Counted from the first letter of the stretch, positions 28,406 through 41,175 are shown. The stretch: 64,000 nucleotides of DNA from Brasenia schreberi (GCA_036023115.1 JAYKKT010000087.1:11544501-11608500), one strand, 5' to 3'. The notes: generated from the letters alone by a model not told the origin. Numbers and translations are program-made.

Positions 28406-28685
28406 ATACCCATGCCTTCGCAAATTTTAATTGTGAAAATCTATATTTATTAATTTTTCATAATTAAAAGTATTCTAAAGCTCATCGTTTGCACATTTTA
28501 AGTTCTGTGCTGAAAACCACCTATTTTTATTAAGAAAAATACTTTTTAAATTTTTGTAATTAGCTTTTCTTTGTCCCATCAAAATTTTGTATGCCTTCTT
28601 TTGCTGTTCGAAACTCTTGTGATGCTTGCTTGTATAAACAAAAAAAAAATCTTCCTATTGTTGAGAGGTATGAAAGCAAAATATA

Positions 28686-28830
28686 GCCCCAGGGTGATGT
28701 AGTGGCATGGTGCTCTGCCTTTGATATTGAAATTCATGGTTCGATTCATGTGGGCATCGTGTCCACAGTTATATGAAAGCCTCGAATAGACCCTTGGGCA
28801 CTTCAGAGTTCTATAAAGCTGGTTTCACCT
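28686..28830 (+). mobile_element. Possible tRNA-derived SINE
   Basis: GATGTAGTGGCATGG resembles an A box and GGTTCGATTC at 28738-28747 is a good B box, about 40 bp apart. The sequence cannot fold as an intact tRNA and has no acceptor stem. The downstream extent is a guess. Confidence 0.5.
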
Positions 28831-30099
28831 CCTAGTTTTAAAACAGCCAGAGCCAACCCCTTTTTCGTGTCATGTTTGAAACCCGAGACCGTGAACTTCG
28901 TGTTGTAGTCCAATTAATTCAACCGTGGGCTATACTTTTATTAATTTCTCAGATTTTGGGTGGATGGACACCGCACCCCACATCGACATAGATCTGCCAT
29001 GCATAATGTAAAAGATGCTACATAGAACCTAATTTGGTGGTTCGTACTCGTCACCTGTGATCGAAAACTTGACAGGTTCGGCTTGGATTATTAGACCAAT
29101 TAATTGCATAATTTCTTCATATATGACATTCAATCTCTAGTAGAGTATTATACATGTACTTCCTAACAGTATTCATATGCTTACTTTTTTAAAGAAAGTG
29201 GGTCTGGTTTTAGATTCCATTTTTGTTGGCTCTTCTTCTTTAGTCTGGTTTGTGTGAGCCATGGTGTGCCCTAAAGTGGGCCGGGAAGCAAACATCAAAT
29301 TTGGTTGGTGGTTCGCTCTTTATCATAAAGAAGACTGTCGGTAGAGTAGCGCATCATAAATATGTCAAGAGGAAATCTTTAGTTTGAATTTGATGTTTCC
29401 AGTTATATATATATATATATACTATTGCCCATTGAATTTGATATTTGCTTTCACTATGCTAATAAGTGCGCAAGCTGTTTGTGACATCATACAATGAGGT
29501 GACAAAAGGAAGTCTCTTTTGACATGAAACCTAACCTACCAAAAGAGAAGACCCAAGAGGGCATGATGGGAACTGGTCGACCCAGGATTTGTTTTGGAGT
29601 GAGGTACACTTGTATTTTAGGCTAGATGTATTTCACTTGTATTTTAGGTGAGATGTATTTAATATTTTATGTCTACAAAATACTTATATTTTTGTATATG
29701 TATTCACAGACTCAAGATTTTTTTTAGATTTCTAATGAGACGCAAGATTCACCTCACCCTAAGGTGGGTCTGGCATTAATGTGAACTCTCCCACTCAAGC
29801 TCTTTTTTGTATTTTACATGTACATTTTACTCATTTTACGCCACGCCAACTCTCCGTCGTGGACTTGATATGGTTTTGGTTTTGATTTGAGTTATTAATT
29901 TGATGCTTGCACTCACGCCTTGAAGGAACCGAATTACCCATGGCATGGAATGACACGATAAAGAAGTTTGGGTTGTGTGTGTCCCAGGATGGAAACACGA
30001 TTTATTAAAGATTGAGGAGGCAAACTATAGTCTCTTATAAGAAAAAATGGCAAGATTTTTCTTTGTAACAGGTTATTAGACAAGGTCGCTTGAAGAAGA

Positions 30100-30265
30100 T
30101 AAAGTGTGAGAGGGACACGCTTAAGATGGTTTGAATATTTAGAGTAGTGAAATTATGGAGCTTTTATTAGAAGATAATAATTCAAGAATAACCACCTTAA
30201 AAGAGGAAAAGCTAGGTCATAAAAGTGTTGAGAAGAAAATAATAAAATGCATTTTTTACTTTCAT
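30100..30265 (+). mobile_element. RTE LINE 3' fragment, degenerate
   Basis: CGCTTAAGATGGTTTGAATA, then a decayed stretch and AAGTGTTGAGAAGAAAATAA, parallel the LINE copy at 46560-46700 (LRWFGH coding block followed by the GTTGAAAAGAAACAATAAAG region). The TTG tail is not preserved. Confidence 0.5.
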
Positions 30266-30601
30266 GGTTAAATGTTTACGAGCATCTCACAAGCATGAGA
30301 ACTCACTTATATCTTCGTCTCTTTAGTTAGCAAACACTGGTTGGTAGATTAGTTCAGTGGTTGAAATCGTCGGAATCTATCGAAAAACTGTTCTGGCAGT
30401 TTTAATTGTCAAAACTACCAAAATCTATTATTACATTCTTTTTTGGTAGATTAATTCGGTAGCATTTCTAGCAGTTTTTAGCTATCAAAGTTGGGAGTCT
30501 AAAATTTATACATTTGCGATAGTTTTTTATATACATTTTCGGTAATTTGAAACCTCCAGAAATACTTTTCCTAATTTCACTTAAATCTTTTTTTCAATAC
30601 A

Positions 30602-30630
30602 ATTTCCGGCGGTTGGTTTCCGCCGGAAAT
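30602..30630. other. GC-rich perfect hairpin
   Basis: ATTTCCGGCGG and CCGCCGGAAAT form an 11-bp perfect stem around a 7-base loop, in AT-rich surroundings. Such CCGCCGG palindromes occur in subterminal parts of plant DNA transposons, but no element ends were found here. Confidence 0.6.
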
Positions 30631-30770
30631 ATGATTATACGAAATAGGCCGATGAACAGAGATAAATTAAACAATTGTTAGGTATTAAGTGTATAACAAA
30701 TGATATCCTTGCGTGCTAACGATGGCCCCACATACTAGAAGATTTGTGTCGGCAGCTGGCTCTCATAAGC

Positions 30771-30880
30771 TTGGTTCGAATCGACCAGATGTACACATCC
30801 TGGGTATCCAACTTGTGGCCTTCAACTTGAAGGTTTCTTTCGAATCGAATCCTAGCCAGGAGAGCCAGAGTTCCCTGCAC
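30771..30880 (-). mobile_element. tRNA-SINE relative (family of 40951 and 63827)
   Basis: The minus strand reads CTGGCTCTCCTGGCTAGGAT, then TCAAGTTGAAGGCCACAAGT and ATACCCAGGATGTG. This parallels the copy at 40951-41036, which has CTCACCTGGCTAGGGCTTCG, GTCGAAGGTCATGAGTTC and ATACCCGGGTTATGC. The B box is weak in this copy. Confidence 0.55.
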
Positions 30881-31054
30881 GAACACTTTTATATTGCTTT
30901 CATAGCTAGGAGCATACAGTAAGCTAGTTTTTGATGTGATTATAAAGCAGGTAATACTTGTTGGCAAGCGATTTTAAAAGCATTTGGTGATGGAAATTTT
31001 TTGGAATTATCTGAGAGACAATGTCGATTATAAATGAAGAAAATAGAGTACCAT

Positions 31055-31089
<35 letters not shown>

Positions 31090-32124
31090 TGTATATATAT
31101 CCATTATTCATGCATCAATATCAGATTGATTTGTAATGCAAGGTTATGCACCATTTATTTCAAACATCGAACAGTAAAAATGTATGTATAAGATTATGCA
31201 TAAAAAGACATCATTTATTTACCACTTTTCTTATATATATGCCTTAAACAATCATCGAGAAAGGTCGAAATTGATCCAAGCAGAGTCTACTGAAACATTT
31301 AGGTCAGGAATTCGGTACCTGAGATATGCATTAATGCCCACCTGAAGGGTGCACATGGGTCAGGTTCGGAATGGGTCCAATTAGATCCTTTGGGGTTCAA
31401 GCATGGATATGCTCAAATTTATGTAGCCACACGGGTTAATGAGTTTATATGAAAGTCAGGTCGGATCTTAATGGTTGGCTCTTCATCAGACCTGTTTCTG
31501 AATCGACTTAAAATCAGACCTACTAAGTTTAAACTAATATACTTAAAATAGAGAATTAAGTATTTAAAACTCTACTTTAAATATATTAATTTACACCTAC
31601 AGCATTAGAGTCAAATAAAAAATGTTATGGCTTCGACTCGAATCAACCAATTTTAAGCTAACCAGAGCAGTTTATGACCAGACTGACTGTTACCTTGGGA
31701 TTATTAGTTCAGTACTTGCTCAATTTGTTGATTAGGTCAGTTTGTTCTACTTTTCTCAAAGCCAGTGATTGTTTCTTGGTGTTGTGCTTTGAGCTTTGAC
31801 AGAGATTGGTCCACAAGCAAGTCTGGTCTCACATTTAGATGCCTAATTATTGGGTATATGGTTCGGCGTCTACCAACTAAATTTAACGTTAGTTTCCAAC
31901 TAAATTGTCCTGGCCACCGCTATTTGTGCTGAATTGAGCTTTAGTTGAAATTGGCAAGATGTATGGCGAAAAGGATCATGTGAATGATTGAACAAGAAGA
32001 TAGCTCTTTCCAACTCCCATATGAATACATGTCTACATTGACATGCTAATTGAAGAAATGGTAGGCATGTAATTCAATGTGTGCGTGTGAGTGTGTGTTT
32101 ATGAGAGAGTGAGAGAGAGAGCTC

Positions 32125-32134
32125 TATATATATA
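32125..32134 (+). promoter_or_regulatory. TATA box of the XTH gene
   Basis: TATATATATA lies about 160 bp before the XTH ATG. Transcription starting some 30 bp downstream would give a leader containing the (GA)n tract at 32178-32233. Confidence 0.6.
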
Positions 32135-32175
32135 GGTTGTACTACCTCAAGTTCTGTACCTCTCTACGCACCAAC

Positions 32176-32177
<2 letters not shown>

Positions 32178-32233
<56 letters not shown>
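32178..32233 (+). repeat. (GA)n tract in the XTH 5' leader
   Basis: About 28 uninterrupted GA units between the TATA box and the ATG. GA/CT tracts in plant leaders can bind GAGA-type BBR/BPC factors; whether this one does is inference. Confidence 0.9.
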
Positions 32234-32235
<2 letters not shown>

Positions 32236-32290
32236 TGATTCACATCTCTTTCCACTTAAAGAGAGTTCTGCAGCTCCTGTCTTTCTCTCG

Positions 32291-33928
32291 ATGGCACTGC
32301 CTCTCGTATTCCTTCTCTTTATAAGCATAGTGGGGAGACTCATCAGCAGCAGTAATGGACAGAGGCCCCCTTCTCCTGGCTACTTTCCAACCTCCATCTT
32401 TCCTTCCTCTGGTTTCTACCAGAATTATGTCAACCTGTGGGGTTCTCAACACCAACATGTTTCACCAGATCAATCCTCTGTCACTCTTTGGCTTGACAGA
32501 AGCTCAGGTTTTCATCTGTCTATAATACTATGCATCTCCATGCATGTGTCTGTGCGTGCACACTGGCCTCTCTCTTTGTGTGTGTGCGTGCGTGTTTCTT
32601 TTACTAAATGTCTCCTATACTTTTTGTGAAAATCAGGAAGTGGCTTCAAGTCTACAAGAGCATACCGTTCAGGTTATTTTGGTGCAGCGATCAAACTACA
32701 ACCTGGTTATACTGCTGGAGTCATAACCTCATTTTATGTGAGGCTCTTCTTTGTGTGTGTGTGTGCTTGGGTGCATGTGTACGTGTATCGAGCTTATGAG
32801 TTTGGAAACTGGATGGCAGCTCTCTAATAACGAGGCATATCCTGGGCACCATGATGAAGTGGACATTGAGTTCCTAGGAACCATTCCAGGGAAGCCATAC
32901 ACACTCCAGACGAATGTATATATCAATGGGACTGGTGACGGGAAAATCATAGGCAGGGAACAGAAGTTCCATCTGTGGTTCGATCCGACAGCTGATTTTC
33001 ACAACTACGCCATCCTTTTGAATCCGAGAGAGATCATGTGAGCTATCTCTTCCCATTCTCTGTTTGTTGATGACAAACTTATTTGATCATAGGGTCTTAA
33101 TTTCTTCAACACTATATATATACTATTTCTTGTAATACACTATACATCTTTAAATTCTGCGCATGTAAGGATTACTTGTATGAACAGTAAACGAATAAAA
33201 GAAGAGGATTGCGTTTGGCTTCTCACAGCCCTTTCTTTTACAATCTCTTAAATCCTCTTGTCTGTTTGGGAACAATATAATCTTATCTTCATTTACTTAA
33301 TTCACCAATAATTTCTCTATCAATACCATCATATTTGCTTGTCCCTACAAAAATTATTTTGTTTTGTAATTCAATACGGCATAACATAATACATTCAACA
33401 ATTATGTATACCCTCTTATTTAACGATTTTTTATTAGATGGCTATGCTTTATTTTGCCTTTTTCTCTCTTTTTGTAGATTTTGAGGTTAGATTACAAAAC
33501 TAATGGCCATATCGTGTGGACCCGTTCGCAGATTCTTCGTGGATGATGTGCCTATTAGGGTTTATGCAAGGAAGACACCATCTACCTTCCCTCAAAGGCC
33601 AATGTGGGTCTATGCATCAATATGGGATGCATCATCTTGGGCTACTGAAAATGGAAGATACAAGGCTGATTACCGTTTTCAACCATTTGTAGCAAAGTAT
33701 ACAAGGTTCATCACCAGAGGTTGCCCGGCCTATTCGTCTCAGTACTGCCAGTCAGTTTTGGATGCACCCAGTCCAGGTGCCATCTACGGGCTCACCCCGA
33801 GGCAGAGGCTAGCCATGTATTGGGCTCAGAGGTACTACATGTATTATGACTACTGCAAGGATTACTCTAGGGACCATTCTCTTTACCCAGAGTGCTGGAG
33901 TTCTTATAGAGCCTCAATCAAGCCTTAA
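32291..33928 (+). CDS. XTH32: Xyloglucan endotransglucosylase/hydrolase, group III (XTH31/32-like)
   Basis: GH16 cell-wall enzyme that cuts and rejoins or hydrolyses xyloglucan in the apoplast. Four exons: 32291-32507, 32637-32737, 32820-33037 and 33532-33928, giving 933 bp and 310 residues; all introns are GT-AG and all junctions keep frame. An N-terminal signal peptide ([15 protein letters not shown]) is followed by [10 protein letters not shown]. The active site is [11 protein letters not shown] (residues ~116-126), with two catalytic Glu flanking Asp. [20 protein letters not shown] and [20 protein letters not shown] favour the XTH31/32 clade; NGT is a possible glycosylation site. The C-terminal XET domain has paired Cys ([17 protein letters not shown]). 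The gene looks intact. Group IIIA members are often hydrolases, but acceptor preference cannot be read from sequence. The orthology label is from memory of the family. Confidence 0.95.
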
Positions 33929-34071
33929 AGAGAGAATATTCATGAAGATCACACCTCTCCACCCCCCACCCCCCCCCTCAAGAAAAGAAGATTTGCCCCA
34001 TTTTGAGGGCAAGGAGATGAAAGAGAGACGTATGGAGTGTATATTTATATATACCAGATAGTTTGGATAGT

Positions 34072-34170
34072 GATAGTCACCCGGGGTCGGCTACTAGCAA
34101 GAAGGACAGGAGTTCGATGTCCGGGGTGTGTGCCTGGTACTGGGTCTGCCTAACCCAGCTTTCTTATAGA
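34072..34170 (+). mobile_element. Probable tRNA-SINE remnant downstream of XTH
   Basis: TAGTCACCCGGGGTCGGCTA, then GGAGTTCGATGTCC (B-box-like) and GTGTGTGCCTGG, match the layout of the SINE copies at 40951 and 63827. The A-box half is degraded. Confidence 0.45.
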
Positions 34171-36052
34171 AAGGAACATACAGCTTTCAAATATAGTGTG
34201 GCTTTAGAATAAAATATCAAATATGTGGTGTGTTAAGAGATCACGTTGGTCTCCAAAGGAATAACTTTTTCTGTAGAGTGTCATGCAAAACTCCCATTGA
34301 ATTGGGCATTATATTAATGGATTGCTGGTTATTGGTGTTGCAACAATGATATGCTGTTGCATCATAATGCAAATGAAGCACGAATTGCTTTTCAAAAAAA
34401 GCACAGATTCCTACTTGAAATGCTAAGGCGACCTACGGGGTTTCCATTGAAACATTTTGGTTGTGCAGACCCCTAAGAACATGTATTCAAGGCTTTGGAA
34501 GCATCCAATAAATACCAGAAATTATGTTACATCCCACCTCAAAGGCAACCTGAGGAGTTGGCAGTTAATTTTATTAGTGGGCATGTAACTAATCAAAGAA
34601 ATTCCAAAAGAGGACTGCTAAACATAATTTCATCTCACAATATGATTCCCATTAATTCATGGTACGATGCCTAGAGGAAAGGCCTAATCTAGTCTAAAAG
34701 GAGAAACATAGGCTACAGCATAAATCTTACAAGGCCCTTCCGCGAGTACTCGTTCAGTTCATCATGGTGAAGTTAAGATCAAGTCAGACCATGCACATGG
34801 ACTTAACATGATATAGAGCGAATTGTGAATAGTGTGTTTTAGGGGGAAAAAACATGGATCAAACGCTAGATTGTTTTCAATCTTTGACTTTCTTGCTTGT
34901 TCTCAAAAGTTTTTACAAAGGTTAGATTTTGACAAGTTAAACCTACCCATGCAGTCAGATTTAACCCAAACGATTCGCAAAATGGTGAAATGAAAACAGA
35001 TGGCAGGATCTCACAGTAAGTCCCTCAGCTTTACATATTTGACACAGTTGTCATCCTTCGTTTCCTCGGGAAAGACTGAATGAACTGAAGTGTATAAAAG
35101 GCTTCAAATCTTTCTTTTCTATTGCACATTGCAACCAGAACCAGTATTGGGTGTTTTTGACCAAAGCTTAAGAGATGAAATGACTTGATGAGGTTCATAC
35201 TTGATGGGACAGAGTAACCGGTGGACCTACCAGTTCTGGCATCTATTTCAGTGAGAGTCCACAGTTCAGCATCCAAAATATACGCCATTCTTAGCCGTAA
35301 CATTAACCAAGAGTTTTCCAAGTAAGTGGGTTAGAGAGTGCAATATGAGTTCTTTATAGAAGGCCAATCGTCCCAGTGTTGGGTGTTTTTGACCAAAGCT
35401 TAAGAGATGAAATGACTTGATGAGGTTCATACTTGATGGGACAGAGTAACCGGTGGACCTACCAGTTCTGGCATCTATTTCAGTGAGAGTCCACAGTTCA
35501 GCATCCAAAATATACGCCATTCTTAGCCGTAACATTAACCAAGAGTTTTCCAAGTAAGTGGGTTAGAGAGTGCAATATGAGTTCTTTATAGAAGGCCAAT
35601 CGTCCCAGTGCGGCTCTCACATAAACACTCTGAAATTCACAGTTTTAATAGTGCTGGAAAGATAACACCCCCAGCGTCCAAAATATATGATACTGAATTT
35701 GCTCAGACCAAAGACCATGTTTAGAACAAGTTCCAAGATGCAAACACGTTTCATTTGGTTCTTTCTCAAATACATCTCAATTAAGACCTTCAAAGAAATG
35801 CAACATCAAGGGTATATTTAGAACCGAGAAAGCTCCCAACTTGCATGAAGTAACAAACAAAAGAAGATGGAGACCACAAATTAAAAGGCTGGAATTCGAA
35901 TAGCATCTTACAACTCAGAAGGCAAACAGGTTAAACCTCACGCTTACATACATTCTATTTCGAGTTGGTTTTATAATGTTAGCATACTATCACAAGGTGA
36001 AACATGAGAGTGAACTTTAGAAGACCTATTGGTATGTCATGGCAGGCAAGAA
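34171..36052. other. Intergenic sequence around a 232-bp duplication
   Basis: Between XTH and the VPS24 stop codon. Apart from the tandem duplication at 35147-35610 no gene or transposon was recognised. Short minus-strand frames over the duplication (ILDAELWTLTEIDARTGRST) have no known domain. Confidence 0.5.
35147..35610. repeat. Tandem 232-bp duplication
   Basis: TTGGGTGTTTTTGACCAAAG begins copies at 35147 and 35379, and both end CGTCCCAGTG (35378 and 35610). Reading through both, I found no difference, so the event is recent or an assembly duplication. Confidence 0.95.
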
Positions 36053-39000
36053 CTACGATCTCACATTCGCAAGGCGGGCTCTTATGGCTTCCATTTCTTC
36101 TTCATCATCCGCACCCTCAGCTACAGCCTCCATCTGAAATCAGAGAAAAGTTTATGAGATAATTTTCAAGAACAAAGAAGAAAAAGAATCCAACTAGAAA
36201 GGTGCTTGATATTACAGATTGCTGCACCCGTTGTGCTTGTGCAGGTTCCTTCTGCTTCTCTCTCCTCGCAGCTGCCGGTAACTGAGCAACAGTCTCACCA
36301 GCAATTTGAGTAAGAACTTTATCCACCTCCTCTTCAACTTCTTCTTCTATGTCTTCTGAATCCAGTGCATTGTCGACAGCATCATTGACCATTTCCTCCA
36401 TCACCCCGGCCTACAGATAATACAACATCTTAGGTCGAACTATTCAAACTTCAAACGAATTGCACTTGAGATTCTTAGTCTGCACAGTCTGTTTACTTAA
36501 TCAACCATACGTAAGACTGTTCGTTTGAGAGACTGAAGAACCTCGAGTATTCTTCCTCTCAAAAAAACTGTTATTTCAGTGAGAAGATTTGATGAACAAA
36601 CCATATCAAATATGTTTACAGATCCGCATATACATTACAGGAACAAAGAACCCAAACTGATGACCACTTGTGAGAAACGCAAGATTATCCAGCCCCTTAA
36701 CTATGCACAATAAATAATCAAGTATGAATTGTACTACTGACTTGTCAGCTATTCATGGTCAGCTACTGACTGGAGGAAAGAAACGATTCTTATTTGTCAG
36801 CTTCATTTTCTATCGTTTACCATGTGAGTGTTAGAGCTAGATATTTATTGATTATCTTTCTGGTAAATAATATAAAGTAGCCAATAAGCAGATATAAAGT
36901 ACGGTTACAAATGGTTAATAGTCTAATCCCCTTCCGAAGCATATATGAAGCAATGATGTACAAATAAATAACGAAGCAAATGGCAATGCCTTGCATCATG
37001 CTATACACATTTAAACACCACACTCCAACAAATAATGCAAAAGAGTTAGGAGCATAAAGGGCTCATATTAGCACACACTTAACCTTTGTCATTTCTTTGG
37101 TGAATTCTTGCATTGTAGCAGCCACCTCTGGTGCTTTCATCAGCCCATTAACAAGCTTCATGACCTCTGCACTCTTTGACAAGTGTCCAACAGTACGAGC
37201 AGTTGCTGAACAATTTAAAAACATAGAAAGCATGAAGTGCGGTGACCAATATACTGATTGTTAAGATGATTGCGTTTTTCATTTTCACTTATATAGATTA
37301 ATAAGAAGAAAATGACAACTTATTATATTCTCATATGAAGGTAAACATATTTTATTGATTTCATTCATGAGAATCCAACCTCAAAAAATAACGGTAATGC
37401 ATTTTAGGGTCTGATTTAGCAGGAATAATCTATTCTAGGTTGCATAAATCCGTGTTCCCAATCATTATCTGCACCTTTCGTTCATAAATTGAACTATCGA
37501 TGACATTTTCTAGCTATCAGATCTCTTGGTATCTCTAATCGTATTTTCATCATCAAACCACATCCCACCTAAATGGTCAACGACTCAACATGAGTCGCTC
37601 ATGTTTATATGAAGTTCTTGCTGTCCGGCATGTTTATCACATTGGCAAGTTTGGCAGAATCAGCCATGATATTGGCATATAGGTCCTCTGGATGGATCAA
37701 CAGACTATTTTCAGTAATTGGTGAAATGACTCAGATGATTGCAGACCCATAAATTGAACTCATATAGTAGGAAAAGGACCGAATGTAGCCAACCCATGCG
37801 TTTCAGCCAGCCTATGTTGACAAGCCGATAGATGTCAGAGCACATAGTTCCAAGAGAATCCACAGCGAAGCAAAGTTCGTCTAAATAAACTCAAAGCATA
37901 TCCCTCCCCAACCAGGCATAGCTCCAATAGAGTCGACTCAAATGCAGTGAAACAGTTAATGCTAAACATGTGGATCCAGCTAAAAAAGTAAACAATAATG
38001 CAAGATTTAGGTTTACTAAGAAATTTCTTCTTAGGTTTGACCACAATAATATTCAATTTTCCAGAGTACAGAATTACGAAAGAAAAAGGCATAGGGGCTT
38101 GAACGTGCTTCCATGAAGATTCAACTCATCGATGTGTTATATAGGATACACAAACAAGTTCAAGTACAGACTGTTATGATTCAATTTCTGGAACCAGTCA
38201 TGAGAACTATTTCCATCATCTGTTATGATAACAGTGAAGAAGACACACAATACTCTTCTCATTTTAAATCATCAAATCATGGCCTTTTTCTAACCCAAGT
38301 TTTGCATGAAAAAATAAAGAGTCACCATCTGTATTGGTTACAGAAATTCCAAGGCTATGGATGATTAACCAACAAATTCAACCTGAACCAGACTCATCAG
38401 CAACCCACAGGCAAAGCCATCGCATCCTTGTCCAGGGGCTTTATACTGATTGTATTTACTCCTTGAAATGAATTTTGAATATGCACATGCATCTTGCAGA
38501 ATTACATCACTTCATGTAGATGGCCTTTGGTGGAGCCCATGTTTTAAATGCGATCATGAAAAATGAGTAGGCGTTCTGTTGTTCCAATTGCAATACTAGG
38601 AATTATTAGGCAATAACCATCTCGAGCTGAACTCTTCAACAAGTCATGGAAGACATCCCCTGTCGATACCCAGAGGCCTCTAACAGTATAATGCATGAAT
38701 CTCCAATGAATCTTCAACTCCCACGGATTCTAACTCATTGCAGGTTCACAAAGTATTTTGGAAACAAAACGTATGTAGCAGACAAAGGGATATGCCGTAC
38801 ATGATATGAAGAAATTTCCCTGAAAATATCGACTCTCCAATTAGCATCCAGTCAATTTTGCATTCGTCTAGTGTTTTAAACTTTTAAAGACTTAGGTAGC
38901 ACACTACCATTGCACTCCAGAGTATAATCTCAAATACATGAGATTGTGTTTCTTTATTTCACGATATACGTACATCCAGCAAGATAATTACGAACAATGT

Positions 39001-39776
39001 AAGAAATAAGTTCTAGCCCGAAAGTTCAGGCTTCAATTTTGTCCGTTCTCATATTCAATAAACATGAACATCTCGCTCGCTTCGGGCATCTGGAGATCAA
39101 TAGCTCGTACTATAATCTTCGTATATATTAGATATAACTGGAAAATGATCCATAAAGTTTATAACTGGATGATGGTTCAGAAAGCTTAATGCTGATGCGT
39201 CATCGAGGATCCCATGATGAAATCGTGTAATTCAATCAGAACAAGTGAAATTATGCGGATTAACCCGATTCATCAAAATCAACAGTCAAGATCAAGTGAA
39301 ACCGTACCTACGATCTCGCCAAGATGCATCGATATCGAATTCAACTGTGCCTTGTTCTCGTACAGACGGTTCACAGCTTTCCGTGATCTGACAATCTCCT
39401 TAGCAAGTGCCTAAACGAATGCCAAATCATTGAATCCCACTGCCTTGAAACTCATCCCGGGATGGGGAAAAGAAGACGAGACTTAATAATTACCTTTGCA
39501 GAGACCATATCGTTTCGCTTGACCGAGTCTTTGATCGCTTTCTGGACATTATTTTCCTCTCTCTGAATATCTGCGCGATGAAAAACAGAAATCAAGCCCT
39601 AATTCGCAAAGAACGGGGGGACTTTGGGAACAAGAGAGTTCGAAGTTAGGGTTTGGGGAATTGCCTCGGATTTGGCGTTCCAAGTTTCGGCATTCTTGGC
39701 ATAGGCGTCTCTGCCAATCCCTGAGTTGTTGTTGAGGCGTTGGCTTCGGTTTCAGAAGAGACTTCACCGTTTTCAT
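36053..39776 (-). CDS. VPS24: VPS24/CHMP3 subunit of ESCRT-III
   Basis: Snf7-family subunit that polymerises with SNF7 and VPS2 on endosomes to form intraluminal vesicles in multivesicular bodies. Six exons, in order 39776-39665, 39570-39494, 39410-39308, 37205-37084, 36410-36216 and 36133-36053, give 690 bp and 229 residues, my recollection of the Arabidopsis VPS24 length. The N-terminus has KPKPTPQQQLRDWQRRLCQE and a basic first helix, then EENNVQKAIKDSVKRNDMVS and HLSKSAEVMKLVNGLMKAPE, and an acidic autoinhibitory tail (DSEDIEEEVEEEVDKVL). It ends EAIRARLANVRS, a MIM1-type motif that binds the MIT domain of VPS4/SKD1. Intron 1 must use a GC donor (CGAG/GCAATT); other introns are GT-AG. Intron 3 is ~2.1 kb. 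It is divergent from VPS37 next door. Confidence 0.96.
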
Positions 39777-40429
39777 TTTCGTTATTCCTCCTTCCTTCTG
39801 GTTTTTGTTGATATTCCCTCTGGTCTGCGGCCGCGAACGAGGAAAAGGGAAAAGAAAGTGGATTCGGTGAAGACGATAGCGACGTAATCACTTTTTCGAT
39901 CGGCGGAAATCGGAATAGTTCGAATGATCAACGATCGAAGTCGAGGAGAATTCCATTTTCTCGTTGAATGGAATCCGAGCACAGTCGTGGACGCGGACCA
40001 CGCCGGGTCCTAAATTCTCATGACCGCGTTTAGTAACAGGAATTGCGAATCCGTGGACGGACTCGACAAACACAATCCTTCGTGGGAAAAACTTTCTCAG
40101 GGCACATTTGTTCGCCATCCAGTGTTCTTTAGTATGCTGGACGTTGAAAAGCGAGAACAATAATTTGGCACCATTAGGAATTACAAGTTTGTCAGCCAAA
40201 CAATACAATGAACGGGAAACGTTCGTCCATTTGTATGTTGGTATTCCGTCGTTCAAACGGACGCGTCTAAGACATGCGCGGTCAAAAAGTTGGTCATGTT
40301 AGGGGTGTCGAACGCCATCCTTTCCCTTTGTATGTTTGAAAAGCAGGACATTATTGTCAGCTTCATTAGTTTTGTCATGTGCAAGTAGACGCATCGGGTT
40401 CGTAACTGGTCCATCAATTCGATTATGGT

Positions 40430-40475
40430 TCTAGGTTTTGGGCAAATTAGAACCGACGGTTCTTTGAAACCGAAC
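40430..40475 (-). mobile_element. Possible hAT-like terminal fragment
   Basis: The minus strand reads ATAAGCATGTTCGGTTTC followed by AAGAACCGTCGGTTCTAA, similar in layout to the MITE end at 27986 (ATAAACATGGCCGGTTCC). No partner end or target duplication was identified. Confidence 0.3.
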
Positions 40476-40950
40476 ATGCTTATGTGAAAGATATGAACGC
40501 ATTTGCAGGCGCAAGAAACTTTCTTCGGTTGTAAACTACCCCTAGCTCATGTTTACAAACTTCTGGGACGCCAGTGTCCATACTTTTTCTAGTGATAATG
40601 TTGAAAAGTAGGTCGCGCGCAAGAACATGATCGCGTTTGAAAGTGGAAAAGAATATTCAGAACATATTTGTCTCAACATTGCAAACATCTGGGAGACTAG
40701 ATTTCATGAATTAAATGTCAATACAATGAAATAAGCCTTGGTTTTGGGTTGATCACCAACTTGATGTTCTTTTCCATATGATTGAACATCTTTTTTATAT
40801 CGCAAGTCCTGTCTTATTGGATTTGTATTATATGTGTTGTTTCGTATGGCTTCGTATCGTCACCTACTCACAACTTTGAGGGTTTACATCTAATACATGT
40901 TTTTTCACAATATGCCTACTATTTTAAAATTTTCTGTCTTTTCTTTTACA

Positions 40951-41036
40951 GTGCTGAAGCCAAATGCATAACCCGGGTATTGAACTCATGACCTTCGACT
41001 CGTGAGCCGAAGCCCTAGCCAGGTGAGCTATAGGTC
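40951..41036 (-). mobile_element. tRNA-derived SINE copy
   Basis: The minus strand reads GACCTATAGCTCACCTGGCT (A box region, cf. TAGCTCAGTTGG of tRNAs), then GTCGAAGGTCATGAGTTCAA and a B-box-like AGTTCAATACC. Related copies lie at 63827 (+) and, more decayed, 30771 (-) and 34072 (+). It is not a functional tRNA: no complementary acceptor stem was found. Confidence 0.7.
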
Positions 41037-41175
41037 ATTGTGTTCTGTACACACATTATTTGAGGTTTTGATAGAGAACTGTGTAGTAGATTTTGTTTCC
41101 TGCAGTAAAAGTAAGAAATAAGTTGAATCCCAAATGGAATGCAGATTATTATCTGGTTAAGAGTAAATCAGGTTG

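Larger units (their letters stand above)
28831..32100. other. Intergenic sequence with small repeats
   Basis: No gene recognised. It holds a (TA)n tract at ~29406, an RTE-like scrap (30100-30265), a GC-rich hairpin (30602-30630), a SINE relative (30771-30880), and a (CT)n(AC)n microsatellite (~31055-31090). Confidence 0.5.

Noticed and set aside
33503..33531. ATG at 33503 as an independent start of a small protein
   Set aside because: It is upstream of the exon 4 acceptor (GTTCGCAG/ATTC); the XTH splice model explains the downstream sequence fully.
40951..41036. Functional tRNA gene on the minus strand
   Set aside because: A- and B-box-like blocks are present but no acceptor-stem pairing or complete cloverleaf; related copies elsewhere fit a SINE.
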